NCBI GenBank assembly: GCA_011391255.1
Contig: JAABQV010000014.1
Location: forward strand, 1-64,000
From: Dechloromonas sp.
GTDB taxonomy: Bacteria > Pseudomonadota > Gammaproteobacteria > Burkholderiales > Rhodocyclaceae
Reading direction: 5' to 3'
Length of the DNA: 64,000 bases
Numbering within the stretch: position 1 is the first letter of the stretch; each line of letters opens with the position of its first letter. Under the pieces are notes generated by a model. That model was not told where the DNA came from. It saw only the letters and a list, made by a program, of their open reading frames with translations, and made no database searches. Below are positions 8,635-16,243 of this stretch, in pieces. The position numbers and the translations under genes are program-made.

Positions 8635-9600
8635 ATGATTATAGGTATTTCGGCCATGCCCCCAGTTGAACCAAGCCTCCAGCATTTCCAGAATCCATTT
8701 TCTCGTTATTTCGCGGCTACCCGACCGGCTTTCCTCTCGGTCACGTTAGCGGGAGCCTTCATCGGCTTAGCCACCGCCAGTGCCGATGGATTTTCCATCG
8801 ATCCCCTAAAGGCCCTGCTAACTGTCTTGTTCGCTTTGGTTGCTCACGCCGGAGCGAATGTCGTCAATGATTACTACGATGCCCTGAACGGATCAGACGC
8901 GGTCAATGAGAATCGCCTCTTTCCTTTTACCGGAGGGAGTCGCTTTATCCAGAATGGTGTGCTCAGCCTCCGCGAAACGCGAAATTTTGGTTATGCACTA
9001 CTACTTGCTGTGATTCCGGCAGGCTTGTGGCTAACTTTCCACTCCGCTAACGGGCTGATCCTCGTCGGACTGCTCGGATTGCTGGTTGCTTGGGCTTATT
9101 CAGCACCACCGCTGAAGCTGATGTCACGTGGCTTTGGTGAGGGGGCAATTACAGTTGGCTGGCTACTGGTCGTTCTGGGAACGGATTTTGTTCAGCGAGG
9201 GGCTTTTTCCGCTCTGCCGCTGATTGCGGGGCTTCCTTTTGCGCTACTCGTCGCGGCAATTCTCTACATTAACCAGTTTCCTGACGTCGAGGCCGATGCC
9301 CTGGCTGGTAAGCGAACACTGGTCGTCCAGCTTGGCCCGAATATGGCAAGTTGGGGCTATGTCGTCCTGACTACGGGGGCTTATCTTTCGTTGGCGCTTC
9401 CCGTCTTATTGGGCAAGTTGCCATTGTGGTCTGCTATCGGACTGCTTCCGGCTATCCTGTCCTACAGTGCCTGCCGGCAACTTCAGGCGAATGCGAGCAA
9501 TCCAAACCGACTGGTGCCGGCGATCAAGCTGACCGTCACTGCAGCCAATCTGAACGGACTCCTACTTTCAGCAGGGCTGGCACTAAACACTATTCTTTGA
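8635..9600 (+). CDS. UbiA/MenA-family prenyltransferase attached to the nos cluster
   Basis: A 321-residue membrane prenyltransferase with about eight to nine hydrophobic helices. The two Asp-rich Mg-diphosphate motifs of the UbiA family are visible as NDYYDALNGSD and FPDVEADALAGKRT. The second, with GKRT, resembles 1,4-dihydroxy-2-naphthoate (MenA) and related prenyltransferases more than UbiA of ubiquinone synthesis; this is a motif-level judgement. The frame is open from a TTG at 8617; ATG 8635 or 8656 are the likely starts and I cannot decide between them. It follows nosY by under 20 bases, so it is probably in the same transcript. A link between a quinone variant and N2O respiration is possible but inferred. 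Confidence 0.8.
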   Translation: MIIGISAMPPVEPSLQHFQNPFSRYFAATRPAFLSVTLAGAFIGLATASADGFSIDPLKALLTVLFALVAHAGANVVNDYYDALNGSDAVNENRLFPFTGGSRFIQNGVLSLRETRNFGYALLLAVIPAGLWLTFHSANGLILVGLLGLLVAWAYSAPPLKLMSRGFGEGAITVGWLLVVLGTDFVQRGAFSALPLIAGLPFALLVAAILYINQFPDVEADALAGKRTLVVQLGPNMASWGYVVLTTGAYLSLALPVLLGKLPLWSAIGLLPAILSYSACRQLQANASNPNRLVPAIKLTVTAANLNGLLLSAGLALNTIL

Positions 9601-9705
9601 ACTAAAGCCGGCCAACTTATGAATTTTCAGCAGTGTCATTGTGAGGTTTTTAGGGGCGGGAGCAGAACAATAAGCCAGTTAGCAGGTTAGGGGAGGTGAT
9701 CCGGC

Positions 9706-9810
9706 GTGGCGGGCTTCTCAAAGGCGAGCGACCACCACTGCGAAATTCTCGAAACCGGTAACGATTCCTACGGCTTCAAACAGCGGAAAAAGTCCGTCAA
9801 ATCAGCCTGA
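9706..9810 (+). pseudogene. Fragment of an IS21-family helper ATPase (istB C-terminus)
   Basis: One frame reads SDHHCEILETGNDSYGFKQR and runs to a TGA at 9808-9810. This resembles the C-terminal tail of IstB-type transposition ATPases, where a 'HHC-(D/E)-I-(V/I)-ETGN-(D/E)-S' stretch precedes a basic end. The ATPase core, the istA gene and terminal repeats are missing, so this is at most a remnant. The assignment rests on a short motif recalled from the family and was not searched. Confidence 0.45.
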
Positions 9811-9922
9811 CAAACGGGAAAGATCTGGATGCTGACAACTGGAAACTATTGGACGCTGATTGACATCTCACTCGCTGTGTAGCTTTCTTCAGAGCAGCTT
9901 CGTCGCGCATTGTTCCCGGAAT

Positions 9923-9983
9923 ACAACAAATCAAAAATGTTTTTGTTGCAGTGCACCATTTTGTTCGCAAGTTGCGCTATACT
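9923..9983 (+). promoter_or_regulatory. Putative phaP promoter with PhaR-like operator
   Basis: ACAACAAATCAA at 9923-9934 matches 11 of 12 positions of the PhaR-binding consensus I recall from Ralstonia eutropha (GCAMMAAWTMMD). A TGC-rich palindrome-like element lies at 9945-9956. A good -10 hexamer TATACT is at 9978-9983, with only a poor -35 upstream. Phasin genes are commonly repressed by PhaR until PHA granules form, so the arrangement makes sense, but both sites are inferred. Confidence 0.4.
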
Positions 9984-10025
9984 GATTTCCGTACACACCA
10001 ATTAACCACTCTGAGGAAACAAACC

Positions 10026-10541
10026 ATGTCTATCAATCCAGAACAATTTGCCGCTGCAAACAAAGCAACCGTTGATTCACTGCTGGCCGTTGCCAACACC
10101 GCGCTTGCTTCCGCTGAGCGTATCGCTGCTCTCAATCTGAACACCGCCCGCGCTGCCATCGAAGATGCTGCTTCTGGCGTTCAGACCGTGATCGGCGCCA
10201 AGGACCCGCAAGCTGCTTTGGCTGCTCAGTCTTCATTGGCCAAGCCGGCTGTCGAGAAAGCTGTAGCTTACTCACGTTCGGTCTACGAAATCACCTCTGA
10301 AGCTCAGAAAGACCTGGCCAAGATGGTTGAAGCCCAGTTCGGCGATTTCCAGAAGAATGTTGCTGGTATGGTTGAAATGGCTACCAAGTCTGCTCCGGCC
10401 GGTTCTGAAGGTGCTGTTGCTGCAATGCAGAGCGCCATCGCTGCTGCCAACTCCGCTTTTGGCAATATGAATGCCGTTGCCAAGCAGTTTGCTGAAACCG
10501 CTCAAGCCAACATGGTTTCGATGACCAAGAAATCCAAGTAA
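10026..10541 (+). CDS. phaP: Phasin, PHA granule-associated protein
   Basis: A 171-residue, Ala-rich, mainly helical protein of the phasin_2 type. It starts MSINPEQFAAANKATVDSLL and has long amphipathic helices without Cys or Trp. It coats polyhydroxyalkanoate granules and controls their size. The ATG at 10026 follows a GAGGAAAC ribosome-binding site; the frame is open further upstream, but that part is the promoter region. A strong terminator lies 26 bases downstream, so it is monocistronic. Codon use is highly biased, as expected for an abundant protein. Confidence 0.92.
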   Translation: MSINPEQFAAANKATVDSLLAVANTALASAERIAALNLNTARAAIEDAASGVQTVIGAKDPQAALAAQSSLAKPAVEKAVAYSRSVYEITSEAQKDLAKMVEAQFGDFQKNVAGMVEMATKSAPAGSEGAVAAMQSAIAAANSAFGNMNAVAKQFAETAQANMVSMTKKSK

Positions 10542-10567
10542 TTTTTCGGCCCGGCCGAAAGTCATAG

Positions 10568-10594
10568 CCCCGCTGCGTTCGCGGGGTTTTTTTT
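10568..10594 (+). terminator. Rho-independent terminator of phaP
   Basis: The stem CCCCGC / GCGGGG encloses a seven-base loop and is followed by eight T residues. Confidence 0.9.
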
Positions 10595-10633
10595 CGACCG
10601 GAAAAATATTTTTCGATTATTTGCGTAAATATG

Positions 10634-10662
10634 TTGCGTCGCACCATAAGTGGCGGCATAAT
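10634..10662 (+). promoter_or_regulatory. Sigma-70-type promoter for the predicted short RNA
   Basis: TTGCGT at 10634-10639 and CATAAT at 10657-10662 are separated by exactly 17 bases. The predicted transcription start is near 10669. The promoter lies in an AT-rich gap after the phaP terminator. Confidence 0.55.
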
Positions 10663-10668
10663 AGGGCT

Positions 10669-10726
10669 TGTCTCCTCCATCTCCTCCAAGAAATGGATTT
10701 AGCCCGCCTCGAGCGGGCTTTTTTTC
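10669..10726 (+). ncRNA. Predicted ~57-nt small RNA with two anti-Shine-Dalgarno motifs
   Basis: Between a well-spaced promoter (10634-10662) and a strong terminator (10701-10725) lies a transcript too short to code. Its 5' part contains CTCCTCC twice (10672-10678 and 10681-10687), the complement of the ribosome-binding core GGAGG. Its 3' part is the terminator stem AGCCCGC / GCGGGCT with a T tract, a usual Hfq-type tail. The structure fits a trans-acting regulatory RNA that blocks translation starts. No similar RNA is recognised by name. An attenuated leader of the downstream 82-residue gene is the main alternative. Confidence 0.55.
10701..10725 (+). terminator. Rho-independent terminator
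   Basis: The stem AGCCCGC (10701-10707) pairs with GCGGGCT (10713-10719) around CTCGA and is followed by a run of seven T. It would end the predicted small RNA. Confidence 0.88.
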
Positions 10727-10792
10727 TTGGTGGGGTCAATGCGCTGCTTTGCGGGTGTGTTTGAAACCGCCAAGCGATAGAAAGGAATTCTG

Positions 10793-11041
10793 ATGCACAC
10801 CACCAAGGTTCTCGAATACCTCAAGAAACATGGACAACTGCTCGATTTTGATATTGCAGCAGCGACCAATATTTCGCTTGAGAACGTCCGGGCCTCGCTG
10901 ACCGAGCTTTCGGAGCGTGGGGATATTTCCAAGTGCAGTGTCACCAGCTATGTCAAAGGCAAAGCGGTCGAGGGTTTCCAATGCAGGCTTTCCGGATTTA
11001 TTCCGCGCCCCGCGCCGGGTAGAAAGCCTGGCGTCAAATAA
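10793..11041 (+). CDS. Small winged-helix-like protein, unknown target
   Basis: An 82-residue protein. Residues 5-60 look like a compact winged helix: helix KVLEYLKKHG, helix DFDIAAATN, recognition-type helix LENVRASLTELSERG, then a short beta wing. The tail is Pro/Arg/Lys rich. It resembles small MarR/ArsR-like HTH proteins, but no effector or partner is visible. A good AAAGGAA ribosome-binding site precedes the ATG, and the next small gene follows after 26 bases, so the two may form an operon. Confidence 0.7.
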   Translation: MHTTKVLEYLKKHGQLLDFDIAAATNISLENVRASLTELSERGDISKCSVTSYVKGKAVEGFQCRLSGFIPRPAPGRKPGVK

Positions 11042-11067
11042 TTACATCGCCCGCCAAGGAGCAACCG

Positions 11068-11265
11068 ATGACTGAGAAGAGTGATCTTGACGCCGAAACC
11101 GAGCGCATGATCGATGCCGCCATCGGCGGGATGACGCCACACGAGCTATTGATCAAGACTTCACTGGCCGAAGCCGCAGATGTCGAAGGTCGCAAAGCAG
11201 CAATTCAGAAAAATCGCGAGCGCGCCTTGAAGCTTCTCGCTGAAATCGATAAAACGCTGGGCTAG
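11068..11265 (+). CDS. Small acidic hypothetical protein
   Basis: A 65-residue, charged, probably all-helical protein (start MTEKSDLDAETERMIDAAIGG, end LLAEIDKTLG). There is no signal peptide, Cys or recognisable domain. A strong AAGGAG ribosome-binding site lies eight bases upstream of the ATG, which supports it being real. It follows the winged-helix gene closely and may be cotranscribed. Function unknown. Confidence 0.6.
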   Translation: MTEKSDLDAETERMIDAAIGGMTPHELLIKTSLAEAADVEGRKAAIQKNRERALKLLAEIDKTLG

Positions 11266-11279
11266 GCGCCACTACTTTT

Positions 11280-12158
11280 TCAGGGGCTGCTGAGTGCCTT
11301 GGCTGGTGCTTCGGCTTTCTCTGAAAAAGCTTTCCCTGAAATATCGCTTTCAAGTAATCCCCGATTCACGTCCAGCCCGGTCATCTGCCAGTCATGTACT
11401 GGCAAGCCCGGAATCGGCTTACGCAGTCGTTCGAAAAAGCGGGTTGGCCATGTAACGCCGGCGACTGTTTTGTGATCAAAAAAATCGACTTCGGCGATTG
11501 CTCCTTTGGTTGAATCAAGACCTTCCATCGTGAACCGTACGCGGCGCAGCAAATGATTTTCGTCATCAATGAATAGTTGGTAGCGATCTTCGGCTGAAAG
11601 ACCATGGCCAGGGCGACGGACGGCGACGATAGTCCGGCAGGGGCGTCCTTCAACGCCCTCATCTGCCGCCATTTGCAAACTCAAATTGTTTTCGAGAAAA
11701 TAAAACGGGCCAGTCAAAAATAGGCGGTAGGCATCGGCGACTAGTGCCGCAGCAGCCACTGCTTCTTTGTCGCGGCTGGCTACGCCGTTATAAAAGACCT
11801 CGACAGCATCGCGAGTCCGGATAACCTGCTTGCTGCCTTGCGGGCCATCATGGCGCTGGGCGACTAAGGGCAGGGCTTTGAGGATGATGCGCTCCTGCGA
11901 GTCACGACGAAAACCCGGGTCGATCAAGCCGGGTTGAATCCGGGTCACCAGGCCATACCATTCGCCGCTATAGCTGACGTTGATGTCTCCGATCTGGCGA
12001 AAGGCTTCAATGCCATGGGCGGTGGCTGATTTGACCAGTAACTCCCTGGCGTCCAATGCTTCGAACTGACCCTCCGCTAGCGGAATGCCCCGCGACATGC
12101 AGCCGCCAAGCAGGGCAAGCAGGGCTATGGTGGCGATGTGACGAATTTGAAAGGACAT
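11280..12158 (-). CDS. Putative outer-membrane lipoprotein, LolA/LolB-like fold
   Basis: A 292-residue lipoprotein with lipobox LLGGC (acylated Cys20). The body is beta-rich and resembles proteins of the lipoprotein-carrier/sorting superfamily: a helix ARELLVKSATAHG, then strands such as YSGEWYGLV, RYQLFIDDENHLLRRVRFTME and the closing VTWPTRFFERL. The 'WPT(R/K)' segment is common in uncharacterised periplasmic proteins that measure sugar or lipid cargo. No neighbour hints at function. The gene is divergent from the DUF3820 gene. Confidence 0.7.
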   Translation of the reverse strand: MSFQIRHIATIALLALLGGCMSRGIPLAEGQFEALDARELLVKSATAHGIEAFRQIGDINVSYSGEWYGLVTRIQPGLIDPGFRRDSQERIILKALPLVAQRHDGPQGSKQVIRTRDAVEVFYNGVASRDKEAVAAAALVADAYRLFLTGPFYFLENNLSLQMAADEGVEGRPCRTIVAVRRPGHGLSAEDRYQLFIDDENHLLRRVRFTMEGLDSTKGAIAEVDFFDHKTVAGVTWPTRFFERLRKPIPGLPVHDWQMTGLDVNRGLLESDISGKAFSEKAEAPAKALSSP

Positions 12159-12259
12159 GGCGACATCCTGAAAATGGAGGTGTTTTAACGGTTGACCGCA
12201 GGATAAGCAAGAGCGGAGTTTGGCACAATGGAGATATTCAGCATGCTGTCAGCCGCTAC

Positions 12260-12484
12260 ATGAAACCCGAAGACCTGCAACTACTCGTCAGCCGCGAAAT
12301 GCCCTTTGGCAAACACAAGGGTAAATTGATTGCCGACTTGCCGGGCAATTACCTCAACTGGTTTGCCCGGGAGGGATTTCCGTCCGGTGAGATTGGTCGC
12401 TTGTTGGCGCTGATGCAGGAAATCGACCACAACGGATTGAGCTCATTGCTTGATCCCCTGCGTCAGGGGCGAAGAAAATCATAG
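12260..12484 (+). CDS. DUF3820-family protein
   Basis: A 74-residue protein with the family core MPFGKHKGK followed by L-x-DLP-x-NYLNWFAREGFP. This is the usual small DUF3820 fold, found alone or fused to exonuclease-type proteins; its function is not established. The frame is open upstream to 12056, but the ATG at 12260 begins the conserved domain, and the extra upstream residues overlap the start of the opposite-strand lipoprotein gene. Confidence 0.8.
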   Translation: MKPEDLQLLVSREMPFGKHKGKLIADLPGNYLNWFAREGFPSGEIGRLLALMQEIDHNGLSSLLDPLRQGRRKS

Positions 12485-12647
12485 CCCCGGATTGGAAAGC
12501 CCCGGATGATCGTGCGGTCGTCTGCCGAGTAGCCGGAAGAGCTTGAGTTCAGCCTCTTTGATCGGCAGATCATTGATGCTCGAAAAACGCTGCGAAGTTA
12601 GTGATTTTCAAAATATTGAAGTGTTGCGGTCAACTCGGTTTTTAGTC

Positions 12648-12676
12648 AAAAAAACGCAGGCAATGCCCGCGTTTTT
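12648..12676 (-). terminator. Terminator of the cysteine-rich protein gene
   Basis: On the minus strand, ACGCGGGC / GCCTGCGT (one G-T pair) is followed by seven T. On the plus strand the same stem is followed by five T, so it may work in both directions. Confidence 0.75.
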
Positions 12677-12689
12677 CCAAGTTTGTCTG

Positions 12690-13226
12690 TTACTTGACTT
12701 TGAACTGCTCGCGCAGGCAAGTCTTGTGTTCCGGACCAACCTTGTCTTTACAGGCGGCACGGGCTTTTTGGTGAAGTTCGCAGCGCGCCGGGTCGGCTGA
12801 TTTGCTGCAATCCGGCGCCGGGGTTTTCTCACTCATGCACTGACGGAAGGCCGGGCCGCTTTGACCTTCACAGGCTTTGGAAGCTTGCTTGCGGGCTTCG
12901 CATTGCTGCGGGTTGGCGGATTTGCTGCAATCCATTTTTTGGTGTTGATCAATCATGCATTTCTGGCGCTCCGGGCCGGCTTTGCCTTTGCAGGCTTCCT
13001 TGGCTTGCATGCGGGCGTCGTTCTGAGCACTACAGGCTGCCGGATTCGGCGTTTGGGCGCAGTCGCGCGGCTTGTTGGCGCCACGATGCTGTCGCCCCTT
13101 GCCGGCGTTGTCTTGCGTGCTTGCAACTGCTGGCTCGGCGCTGAGCGGGGCGGGTTGGGCGCTGGCCGGCAAACTGATCAGTGAGGCGATCAAGACGCTG
13201 GCGGAGAGGATCAGGCGGGTTTTCAT
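12690..13226 (-). CDS. Secreted cysteine-rich protein with three 40-residue repeats
   Basis: A 178-residue exported protein: signal peptide to about ASA-QP (residue 23), a 30-residue linker, then three tandem units of about 40 residues. Each unit has the pattern D-C-x6-P-x2-C, then A-C-x(K/G)-x2-GP-x4-C. All 12 cysteines of the mature protein fall in this pattern, four per repeat. Between them the units are basic and Gln/Ala rich, and fit disulfide-linked helical hairpins. I do not recognise a named family with certainty. The gene has its own terminator and is divergent from the GspE-type ATPase gene; the role is unknown. Confidence 0.75.
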   Translation of the reverse strand: MKTRLILSASVLIASLISLPASAQPAPLSAEPAVASTQDNAGKGRQHRGANKPRDCAQTPNPAACSAQNDARMQAKEACKGKAGPERQKCMIDQHQKMDCSKSANPQQCEARKQASKACEGQSGPAFRQCMSEKTPAPDCSKSADPARCELHQKARAACKDKVGPEHKTCLREQFKVK

Positions 13227-13361
13227 GGTGAGCTCCTTGGCTGTTGGTTTGATTTCATTCTAGAACCCCGGCTGCTCTGCAAGGAGCGAAGTTGTAAGCG
13301 AATGCAAGCAGAATACCGGCCTGTTACAAGGGCTTACGTTTGACATGCTATATTTCTCTGT

Positions 13362-15146
13362 ATGGACACGCAAAGCACAACAGAACACCGTCTAACCCTC
13401 GCCGAAGTGCTGGATATGATGCTGGCCGACGGACTGGTCACAGCAGAGGACGCTACTGCACTGCGCACCGAACGCAAGTTGCATGGCGACCGTATCCACC
13501 CGTTGGTGGTGATTGCCGAGCAGAAATGGCGCAATCCCAAGTTGCCGGCGCGTCTGCTCAACCTTGAGGTGCTCACCGAATGGCTGGCCGGCAAGGTTGG
13601 GCTCGCTTACATGCATATCGACCCGCTCAAAATTGATTTCAGCGGTGTCGCCGACGTGATGTCGAGCGCCTATGCCGGACGCTTCACAATTTTGCCGGTT
13701 GAAATCAATGCGCGTGAGGTGGTTGTTGCGACCGCTGAACCTTACGTCCGGGAATGGGAAAAGGAGTTGATTCCCGTTCTGCGCAAGGAAATTCGCCGGG
13801 TGATGGCGACTCCAACCGACATCGCACGCTATCTGGTCGAGTTTTTCAATCTCGCTAAATCAATCAAGAAAGCGGCTCAGAAGGGCAACGTTAACGCCTC
13901 GATTTCCAGTTTCGAGCAACTGGTCGATTTGGGGAAAAGCAATCGCACGCTTGATGCCAACGATCAGCACGTGGTGCATATTGTCGACTGGCTTTGGCAG
14001 TATGCATTTGATCAGCGGGCATCGGATATTCACGTCGAGCCGCGTCGCGATATTGGCATCATCCGTTTCCGTATCGACGGTGTGCTGCATCAGGTTTATC
14101 AGATTCCGATGTCGGTGATGACGGCAATGACCAGTCGCATCAAGCTGCTTGGGCGCATGGATGTGATCGAAAAACGGCGGCCGCAGGATGGACGGATCAA
14201 GACCCGAACGCCAGCCGGGCAGGAGGTCGAGCTACGACTGGCAACCCTGCCGACGGCCTTTGGCGAAAAGTTGGTGATGCGGATTTTCGATCCGGAAGTG
14301 CTCCAGCGCGATCTGCGCTCGCTCGGTTTCTCCGAGGATGACCAGACCCGCTGGCACTTGATGACCAGTGCGCCGCACGGGATTGTGCTGGTGACCGGTC
14401 CGACCGGTTCGGGCAAGACTTCGACGCTATACACAACGCTCAAGGAGCTGGCGACGCCGGAAGTCAATGTCTGCACGATTGAAGACCCGATCGAAATGGT
14501 CGAGTCATCGTTCAACCAGATGCAGGTGCAGCACAATATTGATATCGGTTTTGCCGACGGTGTGCGCGCCTTGATGCGGCAGGATCCGGACATCATCATG
14601 GTCGGCGAAATCCGTGATCTGGAAACCGCTGAGATGGCTGTCCAGGCAGCGTTGACCGGCCACCTGGTACTGTCCACGCTGCACACCAACGATGCACCAT
14701 CAGCGATTACCCGCATGCTCGATCTGGGCGTGCCAGCCTACCTGATTAACTCGACGGTGTTGGGCATCATGGCGCAGCGCCTGGTGCGCACCCTGTGCCC
14801 GCACTGCAAAAAAGCGGCACCGATAACCGAGGATCAGCGGCAGAGCTGGCGCGCGTTGGTGGCACCCTGGAAATCAAGTGAGCCGACGCAGATTTATCAT
14901 CCGGTTGGCTGTCTTGAATGCCGGATGACCGGTTACTCAGGACGGGTAGGCATCTACGAAATATTGATGAATTCTGCCGAAATTCGTAAACATATCCGGC
15001 CGCAGATGGAAATCGCCCGCGTCCGTGAGCAGGCCATCCGCGAAGGTATGCGCCCGCTACGCATCTCCGGTGCCTTGAAGGTTGCCCAGGGTTTAACTTC
15101 GCTCGACGAAATTATCAAGGTTGCGCCGCCTTCCGACGAGGCTTAG
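13362..15146 (+). CDS. Stand-alone GspE/PilB-type secretion ATPase
   Basis: A 594-residue type II secretion / type IV pilus assembly ATPase. An N-terminal MshEN-like domain (about residues 1-150) is followed by the ATPase core: SDIHVEP near residue 225, Walker A GPTGSGKT at 346-353, Asp box TIEDPIE, Walker B DIIMVGEIRD, and His box LSTLHTND. The zinc-type tetracysteine element is present as CPHC and, about 45 residues later, CLEC. The gene lies alone with no gsp or pil partners in the window, so its machine cannot be named. It converges with the FecR-domain gene and overlaps its end by four bases. Confidence 0.88.
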   Translation: MDTQSTTEHRLTLAEVLDMMLADGLVTAEDATALRTERKLHGDRIHPLVVIAEQKWRNPKLPARLLNLEVLTEWLAGKVGLAYMHIDPLKIDFSGVADVMSSAYAGRFTILPVEINAREVVVATAEPYVREWEKELIPVLRKEIRRVMATPTDIARYLVEFFNLAKSIKKAAQKGNVNASISSFEQLVDLGKSNRTLDANDQHVVHIVDWLWQYAFDQRASDIHVEPRRDIGIIRFRIDGVLHQVYQIPMSVMTAMTSRIKLLGRMDVIEKRRPQDGRIKTRTPAGQEVELRLATLPTAFGEKLVMRIFDPEVLQRDLRSLGFSEDDQTRWHLMTSAPHGIVLVTGPTGSGKTSTLYTTLKELATPEVNVCTIEDPIEMVESSFNQMQVQHNIDIGFADGVRALMRQDPDIIMVGEIRDLETAEMAVQAALTGHLVLSTLHTNDAPSAITRMLDLGVPAYLINSTVLGIMAQRLVRTLCPHCKKAAPITEDQRQSWRALVAPWKSSEPTQIYHPVGCLECRMTGYSGRVGIYEILMNSAEIRKHIRPQMEIARVREQAIREGMRPLRISGALKVAQGLTSLDEIIKVAPPSDEA

Positions 15147-15793
15147 TAGCTGGAGAAACCTTTTCCGTAAAACGGTGGCAGACGCCCGACCAGGCTTTCC
15201 AGCAGGATCAGTTCGGCGTCGCTGTGGTTCATCACCGTCGCCGGCACCATCATCTGGCTGCCGTCGGCGTCGAGATAGACCGGGTGATCGTGGTACTTGG
15301 TTTCTATGGTTTCGGTTTGCCCGGGCATTTTGGGTGAAGTGATGTCTGCAGTGCCATAACACAGGCAAAAATAAACCCGCTTTTCTTCGGCTTCGATATA
15401 GCAGCCGGTGCCGCGAATGCCGATGGTTGCAGTGCTTGTCTCGATGCGCTTTTGACCTTTGCCGAAGACGCTCATCAACTTTCCGTTCAGCACACGCAAA
15501 CCCGCCTTTAGCGCATCACCGGCAATACTGACGGTGGAGCGGTCACGCTGCAGATAGGCATCGTTGCCAATCACGTAAATGACTTCACTTTGGGTGCCGG
15601 TGGTGATCGTGTCTCCCGCCTTGATTAGCATGCCTTCGCGGGCGACTTGGTCATTGACGCGTACATCACCTTTGATGCGATAGATGCCGGGCGCCGCCAG
15701 TTTTTGGCCAGCGGCCCAGGCGGTGCGCAACATTCCCAGTCTTTCGGCGATAGCGAGGGCGGCAATACCCTTGATAAGCTGACGTCTTTGCAT
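15143..15793 (-). CDS. FecR-domain periplasmic protein
   Basis: A 216-residue protein with a twin-arginine-like signal (MQRRQLIKGIAALAIAE...), cleaved near AWA-AG. A FecR-type beta-rich domain follows, with the features VNDQVAREGMLIKAGDTITTG, RDRSTVSIAG, TSTATIGIRGTG and YGTADITSP. This domain is common in periplasmic sensors and in solitary secreted proteins. There is no sigma factor or TonB receptor nearby, so a classical iron-signalling role is not supported. It is the last gene of a four-gene minus-strand run starting at nth. Confidence 0.82.
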   Translation of the reverse strand: MQRRQLIKGIAALAIAERLGMLRTAWAAGQKLAAPGIYRIKGDVRVNDQVAREGMLIKAGDTITTGTQSEVIYVIGNDAYLQRDRSTVSIAGDALKAGLRVLNGKLMSVFGKGQKRIETSTATIGIRGTGCYIEAEEKRVYFCLCYGTADITSPKMPGQTETIETKYHDHPVYLDADGSQMMVPATVMNHSDAELILLESLVGRLPPFYGKGFSSY

Positions 15794-15811
15794 GGGATTC
15801 CTTTCAAAAAT

Positions 15812-16243
15812 TCAGAACGGGCTGCCGGCGCGGCGAATCTTTTCAACATAGGCGACAGCATCCATCGGGCTGCCGGTTTTCTGTGCGGCAAAAATGGTCT
15901 CCCCAAGACTTTCGAGCAGTATATGCTCAGCGGCGTGTGTATCCATTCTCGCCCGCAGGGTCTCGAAGGCGGCGCGAATACCGGCCGGCTGATCGACGCT
16001 GACCTGCTCGTGAATCGCGAGATGCAGCGAAAGATGGAGGAATGGATTCATCTGCCCGCCTTCCGGTGTCCATTCCTTTTCCAGCGCGCCGGCGCTGTCG
16101 CCGAGCAGGGCGTGGTATTCGGGATGGCGGGCGGCGATGTCGGCGGCAGCGATTTCGGCACCGGCCAGTGGCAGGCGCTCGAGATGCTTGCGCCAGGACT
16201 CACAGAAAAACTGGCGAACCTGCTCGCGGGATGGGTTAAACAT
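15812..16243 (-). CDS. DUF1841-family protein
   Basis: A 143-residue protein starting MFNPSREQVRQFFCESW, with the DUF1841 core NPFLHLSLHLAIHEQ and a closing ILLESLGE segment. The frame extends four codons further to a TTG, but the ATG at 16243 overlaps the FIST gene end by eight bases and is the better start. The family is common in beta- and gammaproteobacteria and has no established function. Its regular position next to nth/FIST genes suggests a shared transcript. Confidence 0.85.
   Translation of the reverse strand: MFNPSREQVRQFFCESWRKHLERLPLAGAEIAAADIAARHPEYHALLGDSAGALEKEWTPEGGQMNPFLHLSLHLAIHEQVSVDQPAGIRAAFETLRARMDTHAAEHILLESLGETIFAAQKTGSPMDAVAYVEKIRRAGSPF

Larger units (their letters stand above)
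9601..10025. other. 425-base intergenic region between the nos cluster and phaP
   Basis: No intact gene is visible. The region holds a probable IS21 istB scrap near 9706-9810, an AT-rich stretch at 9920-9945 and the phaP promoter area. It probably marks the end of the nos module and an old insertion scar. Confidence 0.6.

Noticed and set aside
12543-12800. Plus-strand 85-codon frame before the cysteine-rich gene
   Set aside because: It runs through the terminator and opposite the real gene; no ribosome-binding site.
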